Shown: positions 1-8,405, counted from the first letter of the stretch. The stretch is DNA of 11,369 nucleotides from Solirubrobacterales bacterium 70-9 (GCA_001898095.1 MKSH01000012.1:6075-17443), one strand, 5' to 3'. A program made the numbers and translations. Notes: generated by a model from the letters alone, not told the origin.

Positions 1-536
1 CCCTCCTTCAGCGGCACCACCCGCTGTTCGACGTCGAAGTATTTACAGAACTTTTCCCAGACCACGTGGACGTCGCCGCCGAAGACGAGGTTCGGCTTGT
101 CGGTCGACTTGCCCGCCGCCTTCTGACGCTCCTTCCATTTCCACTTCAGCGAGAGGGCGCCGAGCATGATCGCCTCGGATGAGCCCTGGCAGCGGGCGCC
201 GGTGGTCTCGCCGGGGGCGTTGAAGAGGTCGGCGAGCATGCGGATGCAGCGCTGCTCGATCTCGGCCGAGATCGGATACTCGGCGTGGTCGATGAAGTTC
301 CGGTAGTTGTTCTCGGCGATCAGCCGCTCCGCCTCCGGCTCCATCCAGGTGGTGACGAAGGTGGCCAGGTTGCGGTTCGGGTCGCCCTCCAGCTGCAGTT
401 CCTCTTCGACCAGACGTTGCGAGTCGAGCGCCGACATCCCCTTCTTCGGGAACGGCCCGTCGGGGGCGTCCTCGGTCAGGAACCTGGTCCCGTAAAAGCG
501 GGCCTCTTCGGGGGAGGGAGTGTCACGTTTCGCCAT
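1..536 (-). CDS. gad: Glutamate decarboxylase, N-terminal part (cut by window edge)
   Basis: This gene codes a PLP-dependent group II decarboxylase that converts L-glutamate to GABA and CO2 in the cytoplasm, consuming a proton. Only the first 178 codons are present; the C-terminal part with the Schiff-base lysine lies beyond position 1. Aligned by eye to E. coli GadB, the protein keeps NLATF (residues 56-60, GadB Thr62/Phe63), the Asp83 equivalent of Asp86, QGSSEAIMLG (residues 117-126, holding the phosphate-binding Ser pair), and the TDKPNLV and WEKFCKYFDVE blocks. The residue matching GadB Gln163, which stacks on the PLP ring, is His157 here (codon CAC). The ATG at 536 is chosen because an in-frame TAG lies four codons upstream with no other start between. 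No clear Shine-Dalgarno is seen, but TAGGTT lies 6 nt before the ATG, suggesting a leaderless mRNA. Family assignment is very secure. Confidence 0.95.
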   Translation of the reverse strand, partial: MAKRDTPSPEEARFYGTRFLTEDAPDGPFPKKGMSALDSQRLVEEELQLEGDPNRNLATFVTTWMEPEAERLIAENNYRNFIDHAEYPISAEIEQRCIRMLADLFNAPGETTGARCQGSSEAIMLGALSLKWKWKERQKAAGKSTDKPNLVFGGDVHVVWEKFCKYFDVEQRVVPLKE

Positions 537-542
537 GTCCCG

Positions 543-548
543 AACCTA
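543..548 (-). promoter_or_regulatory. Putative -10 box of the glutamate decarboxylase gene (leaderless)
   Basis: TAGGTT on the minus strand fits TANNNT and is followed by six bases (CGGGAC) and then the ATG of the decarboxylase. This spacing places transcription start at or near the A of the ATG. No convincing -35 hexamer is visible. The same layout recurs before other genes in this window. Confidence 0.45.
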
Positions 549-561
549 TCGGCGGGCACCC

Positions 562-822
562 ATGCTCGCTTTAAAATTCTCATCCTGCCTGCGCAGCGCC
601 GGGGCGGGGCCACGCTCGCGTCTGGCCGATCGAGCGATCGCCGTCGACCAGCCGCGCAAAGAGAAGGAAGTCGCCGAGCTGCTCGAGCTGCAACCGATGC
701 GGGCGAGGGCCTGCCTGGTGCAGGCGGTCGAGCAGGGGCTGGTCGAAGTCGGCAAACGACCGAAGCGCTACTTCCTGGCCGGACAGGGCGAGCTCGCCAC
801 GCAGCTGCATTTCGAGTCCTAG
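562..822 (+). CDS. Small putative winged-helix DNA-binding protein
   Basis: This is a short gene of uncertain start. The C-terminal part from about nt 655 reads like a winged helix-turn-helix: KEKEVAELLEL (helix 2), a turn, then RARACLVQAVEQGLVEV (recognition helix and strand), then a basic wing KRPKRYFLA. This pattern is typical of small transcription-factor-like domains. The first 30 residues have no recognisable fold. In-frame starts exist at 520 (GTG), 535 (ATG) and 562 (ATG); 562 is chosen because the first two overlap the start of the divergent decarboxylase gene. That gives 86 residues. It lies between the decarboxylase and the RibD_C gene, convergent to the latter. It could regulate the adjacent decarboxylase, but that is a guess from position only. 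It could also be a remnant of a longer regulator. Confidence 0.45.
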   Translation: MLALKFSSCLRSAGAGPRSRLADRAIAVDQPRKEKEVAELLELQPMRARACLVQAVEQGLVEVGKRPKRYFLAGQGELATQLHFES

Positions 823-825
823 GGG

Positions 826-845
826 GCGCCGGGACCCGGCGGCGC
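826..845. terminator. Possible bidirectional terminator hairpin
   Basis: GCGCC at 826-830 pairs with GGCGC at 841-845, with further GGG/CCC pairing inside. The element lies in the 23-bp gap between two convergent genes (stop at 822 plus, stop at 846 minus). There is no U-tract, so it is only a weak candidate. Confidence 0.3.
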
Positions 846-1487
846 TCAGCGTAGCCGGTAGGTGAGGTGGAGGGCCTCGGCGCCCTCGACGACCTCCGCC
901 AGCTCCACCTCCGCCGCTCCGGGCGCCAAGTGGTCGAAGAGGCGCACGCCGCCGCCGAGGATCACCGGCACCTGGGTGACGACGATCTCGTCGAGGAGGC
1001 CCGCGGCGATCGTCTGCTGCAGGGTCGAGGCGCCACCGACCGAGACGTCCTGGTCGTCGGCCGCCTCCTTCGCTCCCGCGATCGCCTTCTCGATCCCGTC
1101 GGTGACGAAGTGGAAGCTGTTGCCGTTTTCGAGCTCGAAGGGGTCGCGCGGGTAGTGGGTGAGGACGTAGACCGGGCAGTGGAAGGGCGGATCGTCGCCC
1201 CACCAGCCCTTCCACTCCTCGTCCGGCCAAGGGCCGCGGACCGGGCCGAACATGTTGCGGCCGATCACCACCGCGCCGAGGTTTTCCTGGGTCGAGCGCA
1301 GCACGTCGTCGCTGGGGCCGCGCTCGCCCGCCTCGCCGCGGCCGTGCATTTCGTTGAACGAAGCCAGCTTGAAGGCCCACTCGTGGAGGGCCTCGCCGCC
1401 TTCGCCGAGCGGGTTCTCCTCGCTCTGGTTCGGGCCCGCCATGTAGCCGTCGAGTGAGATCGTGATCTGCGATTTCACCTTCGGCAT
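846..1487 (-). CDS. RibD C-terminal / dihydrofolate reductase-like oxidoreductase
   Basis: This gene codes a 213-residue cytosolic protein of the RibD_C family (DHFR-like fold), whose members are NAD(P)H-dependent reductases, mostly of unknown substrate. The N-terminal strand ITISLDGYMAGPN (residues 8-20) is diagnostic. AVVIGRNMFGP (72-82) is the usual cofactor-loop region. VSVGGASTLQQTIAAGLLDE (148-167) and VPVILGGGVRLF (173-184) match the family's conserved GG-x-x-L and ILGGG motifs. The ATG at 1487 is preferred: GAGGG lies at 1493-1497, 5 nt upstream. An alternative GTG at 1499 would overlap the stop of the upstream gene by 4 bp (GTGA). Either way it is closely coupled to the DksA-like gene and probably transcribed with it. 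The true substrate cannot be read from the sequence; it should not be called folA. Confidence 0.9.
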   Translation of the reverse strand: MPKVKSQITISLDGYMAGPNQSEENPLGEGGEALHEWAFKLASFNEMHGRGEAGERGPSDDVLRSTQENLGAVVIGRNMFGPVRGPWPDEEWKGWWGDDPPFHCPVYVLTHYPRDPFELENGNSFHFVTDGIEKAIAGAKEAADDQDVSVGGASTLQQTIAAGLLDEIVVTQVPVILGGGVRLFDHLAPGAAEVELAEVVEGAEALHLTYRLR

Positions 1488-1495
1488 CGGGTCCC

Positions 1496-1837
1496 TCACC
1501 AGCGTTTCGTGCCGCCGGGCTCCTCGTCGACGGTGAGTTCGGCCAGGGGTTCGGCCTCGAGGCGGCCGTCCGGGATCGGCTCGCCGGACCTCACCGAGAG
1601 GCCGTAGGTGCCGGCGGCGAGGCGCTCCTCGGCGCGCTCGACCGCCTCCAGGCGGCGGCGCAGGTCGCCTTCCTGGCCGGCGGCGAGCTCGTCTTCGTAG
1701 AGGTTCTCGTTGTTGTAATCACCCGTCGGGGCGTCCGCCGTCGACTCCTCCCGACCTTCGCCGCGGATCGAGGCAAGCGCCGCCTCGACCCGCTCCCGCT
1801 CCGCCGCCACCAGCTCTTTTGCGCGCATTTTGTCCAT
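1496..1837 (-). CDS. DksA/TraR-like protein lacking all zinc-finger cysteines
   Basis: This gene codes 113 residues with a DksA/TraR/YteA-like layout: an N-terminal charged helical region (residues 1-75) and a C-terminal GTYGLSVRSGEPIPDGRLEA block (77-96) that aligns with the family's zinc finger (GxYGxCxxCGxxIxxxRLEA). The protein has no cysteine at all: the four metal positions are Ser81, Ser84, Thr102 and Glu105. DksA-family proteins bind RNA polymerase's secondary channel and modulate initiation; whether this one does is unknown. The ATG at 1837 is chosen over GTG 1846 because TAGGGT sits exactly 7 nt upstream, a leaderless arrangement, and the GTG would overlap that hexamer. It is the first gene of a two-gene operon with the RibD_C gene and is divergent from lon, with an inverted repeat between them. 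Confidence 0.85.
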   Translation of the reverse strand: MDKMRAKELVAAERERVEAALASIRGEGREESTADAPTGDYNNENLYEDELAAGQEGDLRRRLEAVERAEERLAAGTYGLSVRSGEPIPDGRLEAEPLAELTVDEEPGGTKRW

Positions 1838-1844
1838 GTCTCTC

Positions 1845-1850
1845 ACCCTA
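1845..1850 (-). promoter_or_regulatory. Putative -10 box of the DksA-like operon (leaderless)
   Basis: TAGGGT on the minus strand is followed by GAGAGAC (7 nt) and then ATG at 1837. No good -35 hexamer is visible at 17-18 nt; the corresponding region overlaps the left arm of the inverted repeat at 1858-1869. Confidence 0.45.
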
Positions 1851-1857
1851 CCCCCGA

Positions 1858-1902
1858 TGCGTTCGCACTTAGCTCCGCTATCCGGCCATTAGTGCGAACG
1901 CA
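1858..1902. repeat. Perfect 12-bp inverted repeat, probable operator pair
   Basis: TGCGTTCGCACT at 1858-1869 is the exact reverse complement of AGTGCGAACGCA at 1891-1902, with a 21-nt spacer. Each arm holds a smaller palindrome: TGCG-TT-CGCA on the left and GTGCG-AA-CGCAC (1892-1903) on the right, with centres 35 bp apart. The left arm lies between the -10 and -35 positions of the DksA-like operon and the right arm lies about 20 bp upstream of the lon -35. This suits binding of a dimeric regulator controlling both directions. The GTTCGC/GCGAAC core resembles half-sites reported for ClgR, an actinobacterial activator of clp and lon, but the spacing differs from the usual ClgR box. Confidence 0.6.
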
Positions 1903-1921
1903 CCCCGGCGCGGGGCGGGGG

Positions 1922-1950
1922 TTGAGGTTCGGAAGCTGTAGCGCTATCCT
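1922..1950 (+). promoter_or_regulatory. Sigma70-type promoter of lon
   Basis: TTGAGG (1922-1927) and TATCCT (1945-1950) are separated by exactly 17 nt. Transcription would start near 1956-1958, giving a 5' leader of about 15-30 nt depending on the start codon. It is the best two-box promoter in the window. Confidence 0.6.
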
Positions 1951-1984
1951 CATATAGGACTAACTACAGAAAGTGAACCTAGTG

Positions 1985-4265
<2,281 letters not shown>

Positions 4266-4282
<17 letters not shown>

Positions 4283-4574
4283 CAACTGTCAGCCCGTTCC
4301 GCAGGAGCTCCGCGCCGCCGCGGGGCTCCTCGAGCGGCGCTGGACGATGGCGACCATCTACGCCTGCTCCAGCGGCGCCCACCGCTTCAACGAGTTCCGC
4401 CAGTCGCTCCCGGGAGTGTCGCCGACGACCCTCTCGGAGCGACTGGAGCAACTCGAGGCGGCCGGGATCGTCGAGCGGCGCCTGGTCGCCGGCCGTCCCC
4501 CCCACGCCGAGTACGCGCTGACCAGCCGCGGTGAACGGCTGGCCCTGGCGGTCGCCGGGTTGCTCGAGCACTGA
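4266..4574 (+). CDS. HxlR-family winged-helix transcriptional regulator
   Basis: This 102-residue protein is a compact HxlR-type winged helix. The family signature is clear: RRWTMATIYACSSGAHRFNEF (about 24-44), then LPGVSPTTLSERLEQLEAAG (recognition helix, 48-67), then the wing IVERRLVAGRPPHAEYALTSRG (68-89). HxlR regulators act as dimers and often sense redox or aldehyde stress through an N-terminal cysteine; here the N-terminus carries a CNNC pair (Cys5, Cys8), plus Cys34. The ATG at 4266 lies inside lon and overlaps its end by 17 nt, with GAGG at 4253-4256 as a possible ribosome site 9 nt upstream. The overlap implies cotranscription and perhaps coupling with lon. Its target is unknown. 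An internal ATG at 4347 would remove the first helix and is unlikely. Confidence 0.9.
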
Positions 4575-4614
4575 GGTCTAGGGCGCTGAGGGTGGCGCCG
4601 GGTGTGATTCGTGG

Positions 4615-4652
4615 GCCGGGCGGCGGGGACGGCGTGCCTCGCCCGCCCCGGC
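4615..4652. terminator. Possible GC-rich terminator between convergent genes
   Basis: GCCGGGCGGCGGG near 4615-4627 can pair imperfectly with CCCGCCCCGGC at 4642-4652. It lies in the 84-bp gap between the HxlR gene (ends 4574, plus) and the membrane protein gene (ends 4659, minus). There is no T-run on either side, so the call rests only on position and pairing. Confidence 0.25.
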
Positions 4653-4658
4653 GAGCGG

Positions 4659-5390
4659 CTACCTATTCGGGTCGAGCGGCGGCGGCATCAGCGGGTCGGT
4701 GTCGGCGCCGCTCGTGTCGCCCTTGATCGCCAGCAGGCGGTAGTAGAGGACGGCGGCCACGAGGGCCGTGATCGGCGCGGCGAAGGTCGCGGCGAGGGCG
4801 CTGAAGACGATCCGCAGGAAGGGGCCGCCGGCGATGGATTCGCCGATGCTGCCGAGCACGATGGCGGCGATGCCGGCGATCAGGGCCGCCGTGATCGTGG
4901 CGCCGAAGACCGGCCAGCCGAAGTCGCGCACCAGCGCCTGGGAGCGGTTGAAAGCGCCTGAGACGTCGCGTCGCTCGATCACCACGGCGGGGGCGATCAC
5001 CGCCCAGATCGTCAGCAGGATGCAGCCGGGGACGATGAAGAAGAGGAAGCCGGCGAAGACGCCGATCGCGGCGAGGACGCTGGTGATCAGCAGGGTGGGC
5101 AACACCGGCGAGACCGAGGCGAACAGCTCGCGCACCGACGGCTCGGCCTGGCCGGCGCGCTTGGCGGCGACGAGGCTGACCACCATCCCCTGGTAGAGGG
5201 TGCCGATCGCCAGCGCGAGGATGCCCGCGATCGCCGCCAGGACGAAGCTGTTGCCGGCGATCCCGGCGAGGATCGAGGCGGCGAGGAAGAGCCAGAAGGC
5301 GGTCGGGATCAGCACCCCGAAGCATTCCCGGTAGAGGGCGAAGACTTCGTTCAGGACATCGCCGACGCGGAGGCTGGGACGGGCGTTCAT
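4659..5390 (-). CDS. Polytopic membrane protein of unknown function
   Basis: This gene codes 243 residues with about six hydrophobic helices, roughly at 23-45, 48-74, 95-118, 119-139, 160-183 and 190-218. The N-terminus LRVGDVLNEVFALYRECFG is a short amphipathic segment, and a loop reads IERRDVSGAFNRSQALVRDF before helix 5. This layout, an RxGxxLxxxFxLYRxxF start and a S/R-rich SxxLVR loop, resembles the membrane domain found in many actinobacterial proteins annotated as glycerophosphodiester phosphodiesterase membrane-domain or DUF975-like; no catalytic phosphodiesterase motif is present. The C-terminus is a short Pro-rich cytoplasmic tail. The ATG at 5390 is favoured because CAGAAT, a near TANNNT hexamer, lies 6 nt upstream and an extension upstream would run through the divergent CYTH-CHAD gene. 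Function cannot be assigned. Confidence 0.85.
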   Translation of the reverse strand: MNARPSLRVGDVLNEVFALYRECFGVLIPTAFWLFLAASILAGIAGNSFVLAAIAGILALAIGTLYQGMVVSLVAAKRAGQAEPSVRELFASVSPVLPTLLITSVLAAIGVFAGFLFFIVPGCILLTIWAVIAPAVVIERRDVSGAFNRSQALVRDFGWPVFGATITAALIAGIAAIVLGSIGESIAGGPFLRIVFSALAATFAAPITALVAAVLYYRLLAIKGDTSGADTDPLMPPPLDPNR

Positions 5391-5396
5391 GCGCGG

Positions 5397-5402
5397 ATTC
5401 TG
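5397..5402 (-). promoter_or_regulatory. Possible -10 box of the membrane protein gene
   Basis: CAGAAT on the minus strand is 6 nt before the ATG at 5390. It keeps the A at position 2 and T at position 6 of TANNNT but not the first T. It is a weaker match than the other leaderless candidates. Confidence 0.3.
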
Positions 5403-5414
5403 CACCACAGGGCC

Positions 5415-5420
5415 TACGAT
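5415..5420 (+). promoter_or_regulatory. Putative -10 box of the CYTH-CHAD gene (leaderless)
   Basis: TACGAT is followed by CCCTGC (6 nt) and the GTG at 5427. No -35 hexamer and no Shine-Dalgarno is seen. The starts of the two divergent genes are only 36 bp apart (5391-5426), so the two promoters must overlap. Confidence 0.5.
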
Positions 5421-5426
5421 CCCTGC

Positions 5427-6890
5427 GTGGCCGAGATCGAGCGCAAGTTCCTGGTCGCGGAAAGGCCGCAGGCCGAGAGCGGCCAGACCGTGATCGAACA
5501 GGGTTACCTGGCCGTCGACGAGCACGGCGAGGTGCGGCTGCGACGCAAGGGCGCCGAGCTGCTCCTGACCGCGAAGACGGGCCACGGCGAGGTGCGCGAG
5601 GAGGTCGAGGTGCCGCTCGGGCCGGGCGCTTTCGCGGCGCTCTGGCCGTTGACCGCGGGCAGGCGGGTGCGCAAGGTCCGCCACTACGTGCCGCTCGGCG
5701 ACGACCTGCGGGCCGAGGTCGACGTCTACGCCGGGGCACTGGACGGGCTGCGCACGGCGGAGATCGAGTTCGCGACGCGCGAGGAGGCCGATCGCTTCGA
5801 GCCGCCGGACTGGCTCGGACCCGAGCTGACCGGCGATCCCGGCTTCGCCAACCAGTCGCTGGCGACGAAGGGGTTGCCCACGGCGAACGGAAAGCGCGAC
5901 CATGTGGAGATGGAGATCGTCACCGGCACCGAGACGAACGGCGCGGCCGTCCCCGCCGCCGACGAGACCGCCCCGCTGGCCGCCGGCCGCACCTACCGCC
6001 TGCTGGACGACGAGGACGCCGCCGATGGCATGCGGCGGGTGATCGTCGGCCGGCTCGACAAGGCCGCCGAGCGGCTGCGCGAAGTGTCCGCCGACGACGG
6101 CGACGCGCTGGCCGAGGCGATCCACGGCGCCCGCAAGGACCTGAAGAAGGCACGCGCGGCGCTGCGGCTGATTCGCGACGCGCTCGGCGAGAAGGTCTTC
6201 AAGCGGGAGAACCAGGCGCTGCGCGACGCAGGGCGCCTGCTCTCCGCCAGCCGCGACGCCGAGGTGAAGCTGGCGACGCTCGACGCGCTGGCCGCGGGCC
6301 CTGGCGAAGCGCCGCCCGGGGCGACCGCGCTCTGGCGCGAGGCCCTCGCCGGCGACCGCGACCGGATCGTCGGCGGCGAAGCCGACGGGATCATGGACGC
6401 GGTCGAGGCGATCGACACGGTCGCCTACCGGGCCCCGCGGTGGAAGATCCGCGCCGACGGCTGGAAGCTGCTCGCTCCCGGTCTCGACACCGCCTACAGG
6501 GAGGGCCGCGAGGCGTTCGAGGCGCTCGGCGAGAACCCCAGCTTCGAGACCGTCCACGAGCTGCGCAAACGGGGCAAGGATCTCTGGTACCAGGTGCGCC
6601 TGCTGCGCGACGCCTGGCAGCCGGTGATGGAGGCGAGCGCCGAGGAGATCCACGAGTTCACCGAACAGCTCGGCGACCACCACGACCTCGCCGTGCTGGC
6701 CGAGGATCTCGACCGCAGGCTGCAGCTCGGCGCCGCCCAACGGGAGACGTTGAAGGTGCTGATCGAGGCCCGACAGGAGAGCCTGCTGGCCGAGGCGCGC
6801 GCCGCCGGCGAGCGGATCTACGCGGAGAAGCCGAAGGCCTTCAGCCGCCGTCTGCGCGCCTACTGGCGCGCCTGGCGACGCGAAGGCTAG
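5427..6890 (+). CDS. CYTH-CHAD domain protein
   Basis: This gene codes a 487-residue cytoplasmic two-domain protein. The N-terminal CYTH (triphosphate tunnel metalloenzyme) domain, about 1-150, begins with the diagnostic ExExK motif EIERK (residues 3-7). It continues with basic and acidic tunnel strands VRLRRKG (36-42), LLLTAK (45-50), AEVDVY (96-101) and AEIEF (111-115). The C-terminal CHAD domain, about 190-485, has two helical repeats with the hallmark H-x-x-R-K: IHGARKDLKKARAALRLIR (232-250) and VHELRKRGKDLWYQVRLL (376-393), plus LGDHHDLAVL (415-424). CHAD domains bind inorganic polyphosphate, and CYTH domains hydrolyse triphosphates, often tripolyphosphate; the fusion is widespread in bacteria. 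The GTG start has no ribosome site but a TACGAT box 6 nt upstream. A strong hairpin follows the stop. The actual substrate is not determined by sequence. Confidence 0.94.
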   Translation: MAEIERKFLVAERPQAESGQTVIEQGYLAVDEHGEVRLRRKGAELLLTAKTGHGEVREEVEVPLGPGAFAALWPLTAGRRVRKVRHYVPLGDDLRAEVDVYAGALDGLRTAEIEFATREEADRFEPPDWLGPELTGDPGFANQSLATKGLPTANGKRDHVEMEIVTGTETNGAAVPAADETAPLAAGRTYRLLDDEDAADGMRRVIVGRLDKAAERLREVSADDGDALAEAIHGARKDLKKARAALRLIRDALGEKVFKRENQALRDAGRLLSASRDAEVKLATLDALAAGPGEAPPGATALWREALAGDRDRIVGGEADGIMDAVEAIDTVAYRAPRWKIRADGWKLLAPGLDTAYREGREAFEALGENPSFETVHELRKRGKDLWYQVRLLRDAWQPVMEASAEEIHEFTEQLGDHHDLAVLAEDLDRRLQLGAAQRETLKVLIEARQESLLAEARAAGERIYAEKPKAFSRRLRAYWRAWRREG

Positions 6891-6893
6891 AGC

Positions 6894-6921
6894 GGGATGG
6901 CGCCCCCGTGGGCGCCCTCCC
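6894..6921. terminator. Strong hairpin, bidirectional terminator between convergent genes
   Basis: GGGATGGCGCCC (6894-6905) pairs with GGGCGCCCTCCC (6910-6921) across a 4-nt loop, with one mismatch in 12. It begins 4 nt after the CYTH-CHAD stop and ends 8 nt before the stop of the convergent secreted-protein gene. No T-tract follows, as is common in high-GC actinobacteria. Confidence 0.6.
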
Positions 6922-6926
6922 GACTC

Positions 6927-6940
6927 AGCTCATTTGAGCT
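6927..6940. repeat. Short palindrome over a stop codon
   Basis: AGCTCA (6927-6932) and TGAGCT (6935-6940) form a perfect 6-bp inverted repeat with a 2-nt centre, spanning the TGA stop of the secreted-protein gene (6930-6932). It may extend the adjacent terminator structure or be chance. Confidence 0.3.
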
Positions 6941-7889
6941 GGAATTCGACCTTGTAGAGGGTGTGCCCGGCGACCATCGAGCCTTTGACCGTCCCTTGGC
7001 CGCCGGTGCCTTCGAAGCGGCCGATGGCCGGCCCCTCGGCGCCGCCTTCGTGGACCTGGGCGGTCCGCTTGTCCCCCTGCCAGGCGAGGTCGGTCAAGGT
7101 GAAGGTCCGCTTCTGCGAGCCGGTTTCAACGGTGACTTCGGCGGTCGCCGGGTTGCCGCCGACGGTCATCGAGCCACCGCTGACGACGGCGCCGTTCACG
7201 CCCAGTCCCTCGGCGACACCGATGACGGCGCCAAGCGTGCCCGCTTTCGCCGTCGGGTCTTCGGCGGCGTTGGTGAGTTCGTATTCGCCCACGTATTCGG
7301 AGGTCTGGGCGCCCCAGCCCGGGTTGGTCGGTTCGGCTTCCGGGATCTGCTTGGCGACCGGCGGGTGACCGTGGGTGCTCTCGTCCTCGCCGAGGATCCG
7401 GAATTCGACCGGCCAGGGGCCGTCGCCGTTGATCCGGATTTCGCCTTTCACCTTGTCGCCGACCGGGTTTTCGAGGCGCAGTTCGCCGTCCGGGGTGACC
7501 TGGCCGTAGGAGGCCGAGGCGCCGACCTTCAGCACCGGGGCTTTCAGGCCCTTGCCGCCCGGCAGTTCGGTGAAGGGGTAGAAGGTGAAGAGCGCCGTTT
7601 CGATTTCGCCGGTCGGGCTGTAGAGGTAGAACTGCGAGATCCCGACCAGGAACTGCGGCGAGGAGCCCTCCTCGAATTCGAACTTCATCTCGCCGCTGCG
7701 GATGCCCGCGCCGCTGCCGACCGCGGTCAGCACGTAGCGGTTTTCGAAGGGAGAGGAGACGCTGCTCGGCACGACGACCTTCGGCTGCGGGTAGCCGGTG
7801 GTGGCGCCGGTGGTCGCCATCGCCACGCCGACCGAGGCGAGCAGCGCGATCACGCCGCCGAGCCCGAGAACCAGCTTCAGGCGGTTCAT
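6930..7889 (-). CDS. Secreted protein of unknown family
   Basis: This gene codes 319 residues that I do not recognise. A signal peptide is clear: MNRLK, a hydrophobic core to about residue 23, and an AMA cleavage site at 23-25. The mature part is Gly/Thr/Glu-rich with many alternating hydrophobic strands (for example RYVLTAV, GEMKFEFEE, AEVTVETG, YKVEFQLK), so an all-beta fold is likely. It has no cysteine and no obvious metal, haem or catalytic motif, and no sortase signal. A possible domain boundary lies near 170-205 in a Pro-rich stretch. The start ATG is preceded by GGGAGG at 7896-7901, 6 nt away, and overlaps the lipoprotein stop by 4 bp (ATGA), so it is translationally coupled to it. 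It is the last gene of the PQQ dehydrogenase operon and probably works with it outside the membrane. Glu is mostly GAA. Confidence 0.85.
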   Translation of the reverse strand: MNRLKLVLGLGGVIALLASVGVAMATTGATTGYPQPKVVVPSSVSSPFENRYVLTAVGSGAGIRSGEMKFEFEEGSSPQFLVGISQFYLYSPTGEIETALFTFYPFTELPGGKGLKAPVLKVGASASYGQVTPDGELRLENPVGDKVKGEIRINGDGPWPVEFRILGEDESTHGHPPVAKQIPEAEPTNPGWGAQTSEYVGEYELTNAAEDPTAKAGTLGAVIGVAEGLGVNGAVVSGGSMTVGGNPATAEVTVETGSQKRTFTLTDLAWQGDKRTAQVHEGGAEGPAIGRFEGTGGQGTVKGSMVAGHTLYKVEFQLK

Positions 7890-8380
7890 GCGGGGCCTCC
7901 CGGAACTTCGGCGCAGGTCTTCAGTTCGGCCGCTTCGGCGAGTTCGCCGAGGTGGATCTGGATCAGTTCGTCGGATAGTTCGCGGACCGCGTCGAAGTTT
8001 TCGTTGCGGGCGGCGTTCGCCATTTTGTTCAAGACCGGGACCGCGGTGTTCAGACCTTCCGTGTAGGCGGCTTCGGCGGAGCCTTCGCCGCCGGCGGCCT
8101 GCACCTGCTCGTGAAGTTCTTCGATCACCGCTTCGGTGGTTTCGAGGTATTTCAGGACCTGGGCCTGGCCCGGGGTGCCGAGCGCTTCGATTTCCTTGTT
8201 CGCGGTCGCGCAGGCCGCTTCCGCGGTCGAGGCGAAGTCCCCGGATGAGGCTTCACCGCCGCCCGAGGCGCTGCTTGGACTCGAACTCGAACTCGACCCT
8301 CCCCCGCCGCCGCAACCGGCGACGACGAGCGCTCCGACCACGGCGAGGAGAAGCAGAGACACAAACGATCTCGACTTCAT
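7886..8380 (-). CDS. Small lipoprotein of unknown family
   Basis: This gene codes a 164-residue lipoprotein. Residues 1-22 are a type II signal peptide with lipobox VVAGC; Cys23 would be lipidated. A flexible Gly/Ser linker (24-47) follows, then a helical domain from about 50 to 156 rich in Ala and Glu. Two further cysteines, Cys57 and Cys156, bracket that domain and could form a disulfide. I do not recognise the family. The ATG at 8380 is preferred over ATG 8389 because AGGAG (8390-8394) is 9 nt before the first but directly against the second. The gene lies 30 nt after the PQQ dehydrogenase stop and overlaps the next gene by 4 bp, so it is an operon member. It may be an accessory subunit of the dehydrogenase, but this rests only on context and location. 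Confidence 0.88.
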   Translation of the reverse strand: MKSRSFVSLLLLAVVGALVVAGCGGGGGSSSSSSPSSASGGGEASSGDFASTAEAACATANKEIEALGTPGQAQVLKYLETTEAVIEELHEQVQAAGGEGSAEAAYTEGLNTAVPVLNKMANAARNENFDAVRELSDELIQIHLGELAEAAELKTCAEVPGGPA

Positions 8381-8389
8381 CCTCGTCAT

Positions 8390-8394
8390 CTCCT
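8390..8394 (-). promoter_or_regulatory. Ribosome binding site deciding the lipoprotein start
   Basis: AGGAG on the minus strand is 9 nt before ATG 8380 and 0 nt before ATG 8389. The usual 5-10 nt spacing favours 8380. Confidence 0.6.
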
Positions 8395-8405
8395 GTCCGG
8401 TGTCG

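Noticed and set aside
624..637. CGATCG-AG-CGATCG double palindrome
   Set aside because: CGATCG is a very common word in this high-GC sequence and the pair lies inside a putative coding region, so I do not take it as a regulatory site.
285..854. A 189-codon plus-strand frame antisense to glutamate decarboxylase
   Set aside because: It overlaps the clearly homologous decarboxylase, and its translation is Arg/Gly-rich shadow sequence.
846..1487. Calling the RibD_C gene a true dihydrofolate reductase (folA)
   Set aside because: The sequence matches the RibD_C branch (ISLDGYMAGP, ILGGG), whose members mostly act on other or unknown substrates.
5391..6740. A long minus-strand extension of the membrane protein upstream of ATG 5390
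   Set aside because: It would lie opposite the CYTH-CHAD gene, whose domains are clear, and it reads as low-complexity shadow sequence. The hydrophobic protein begins naturally at 5390.
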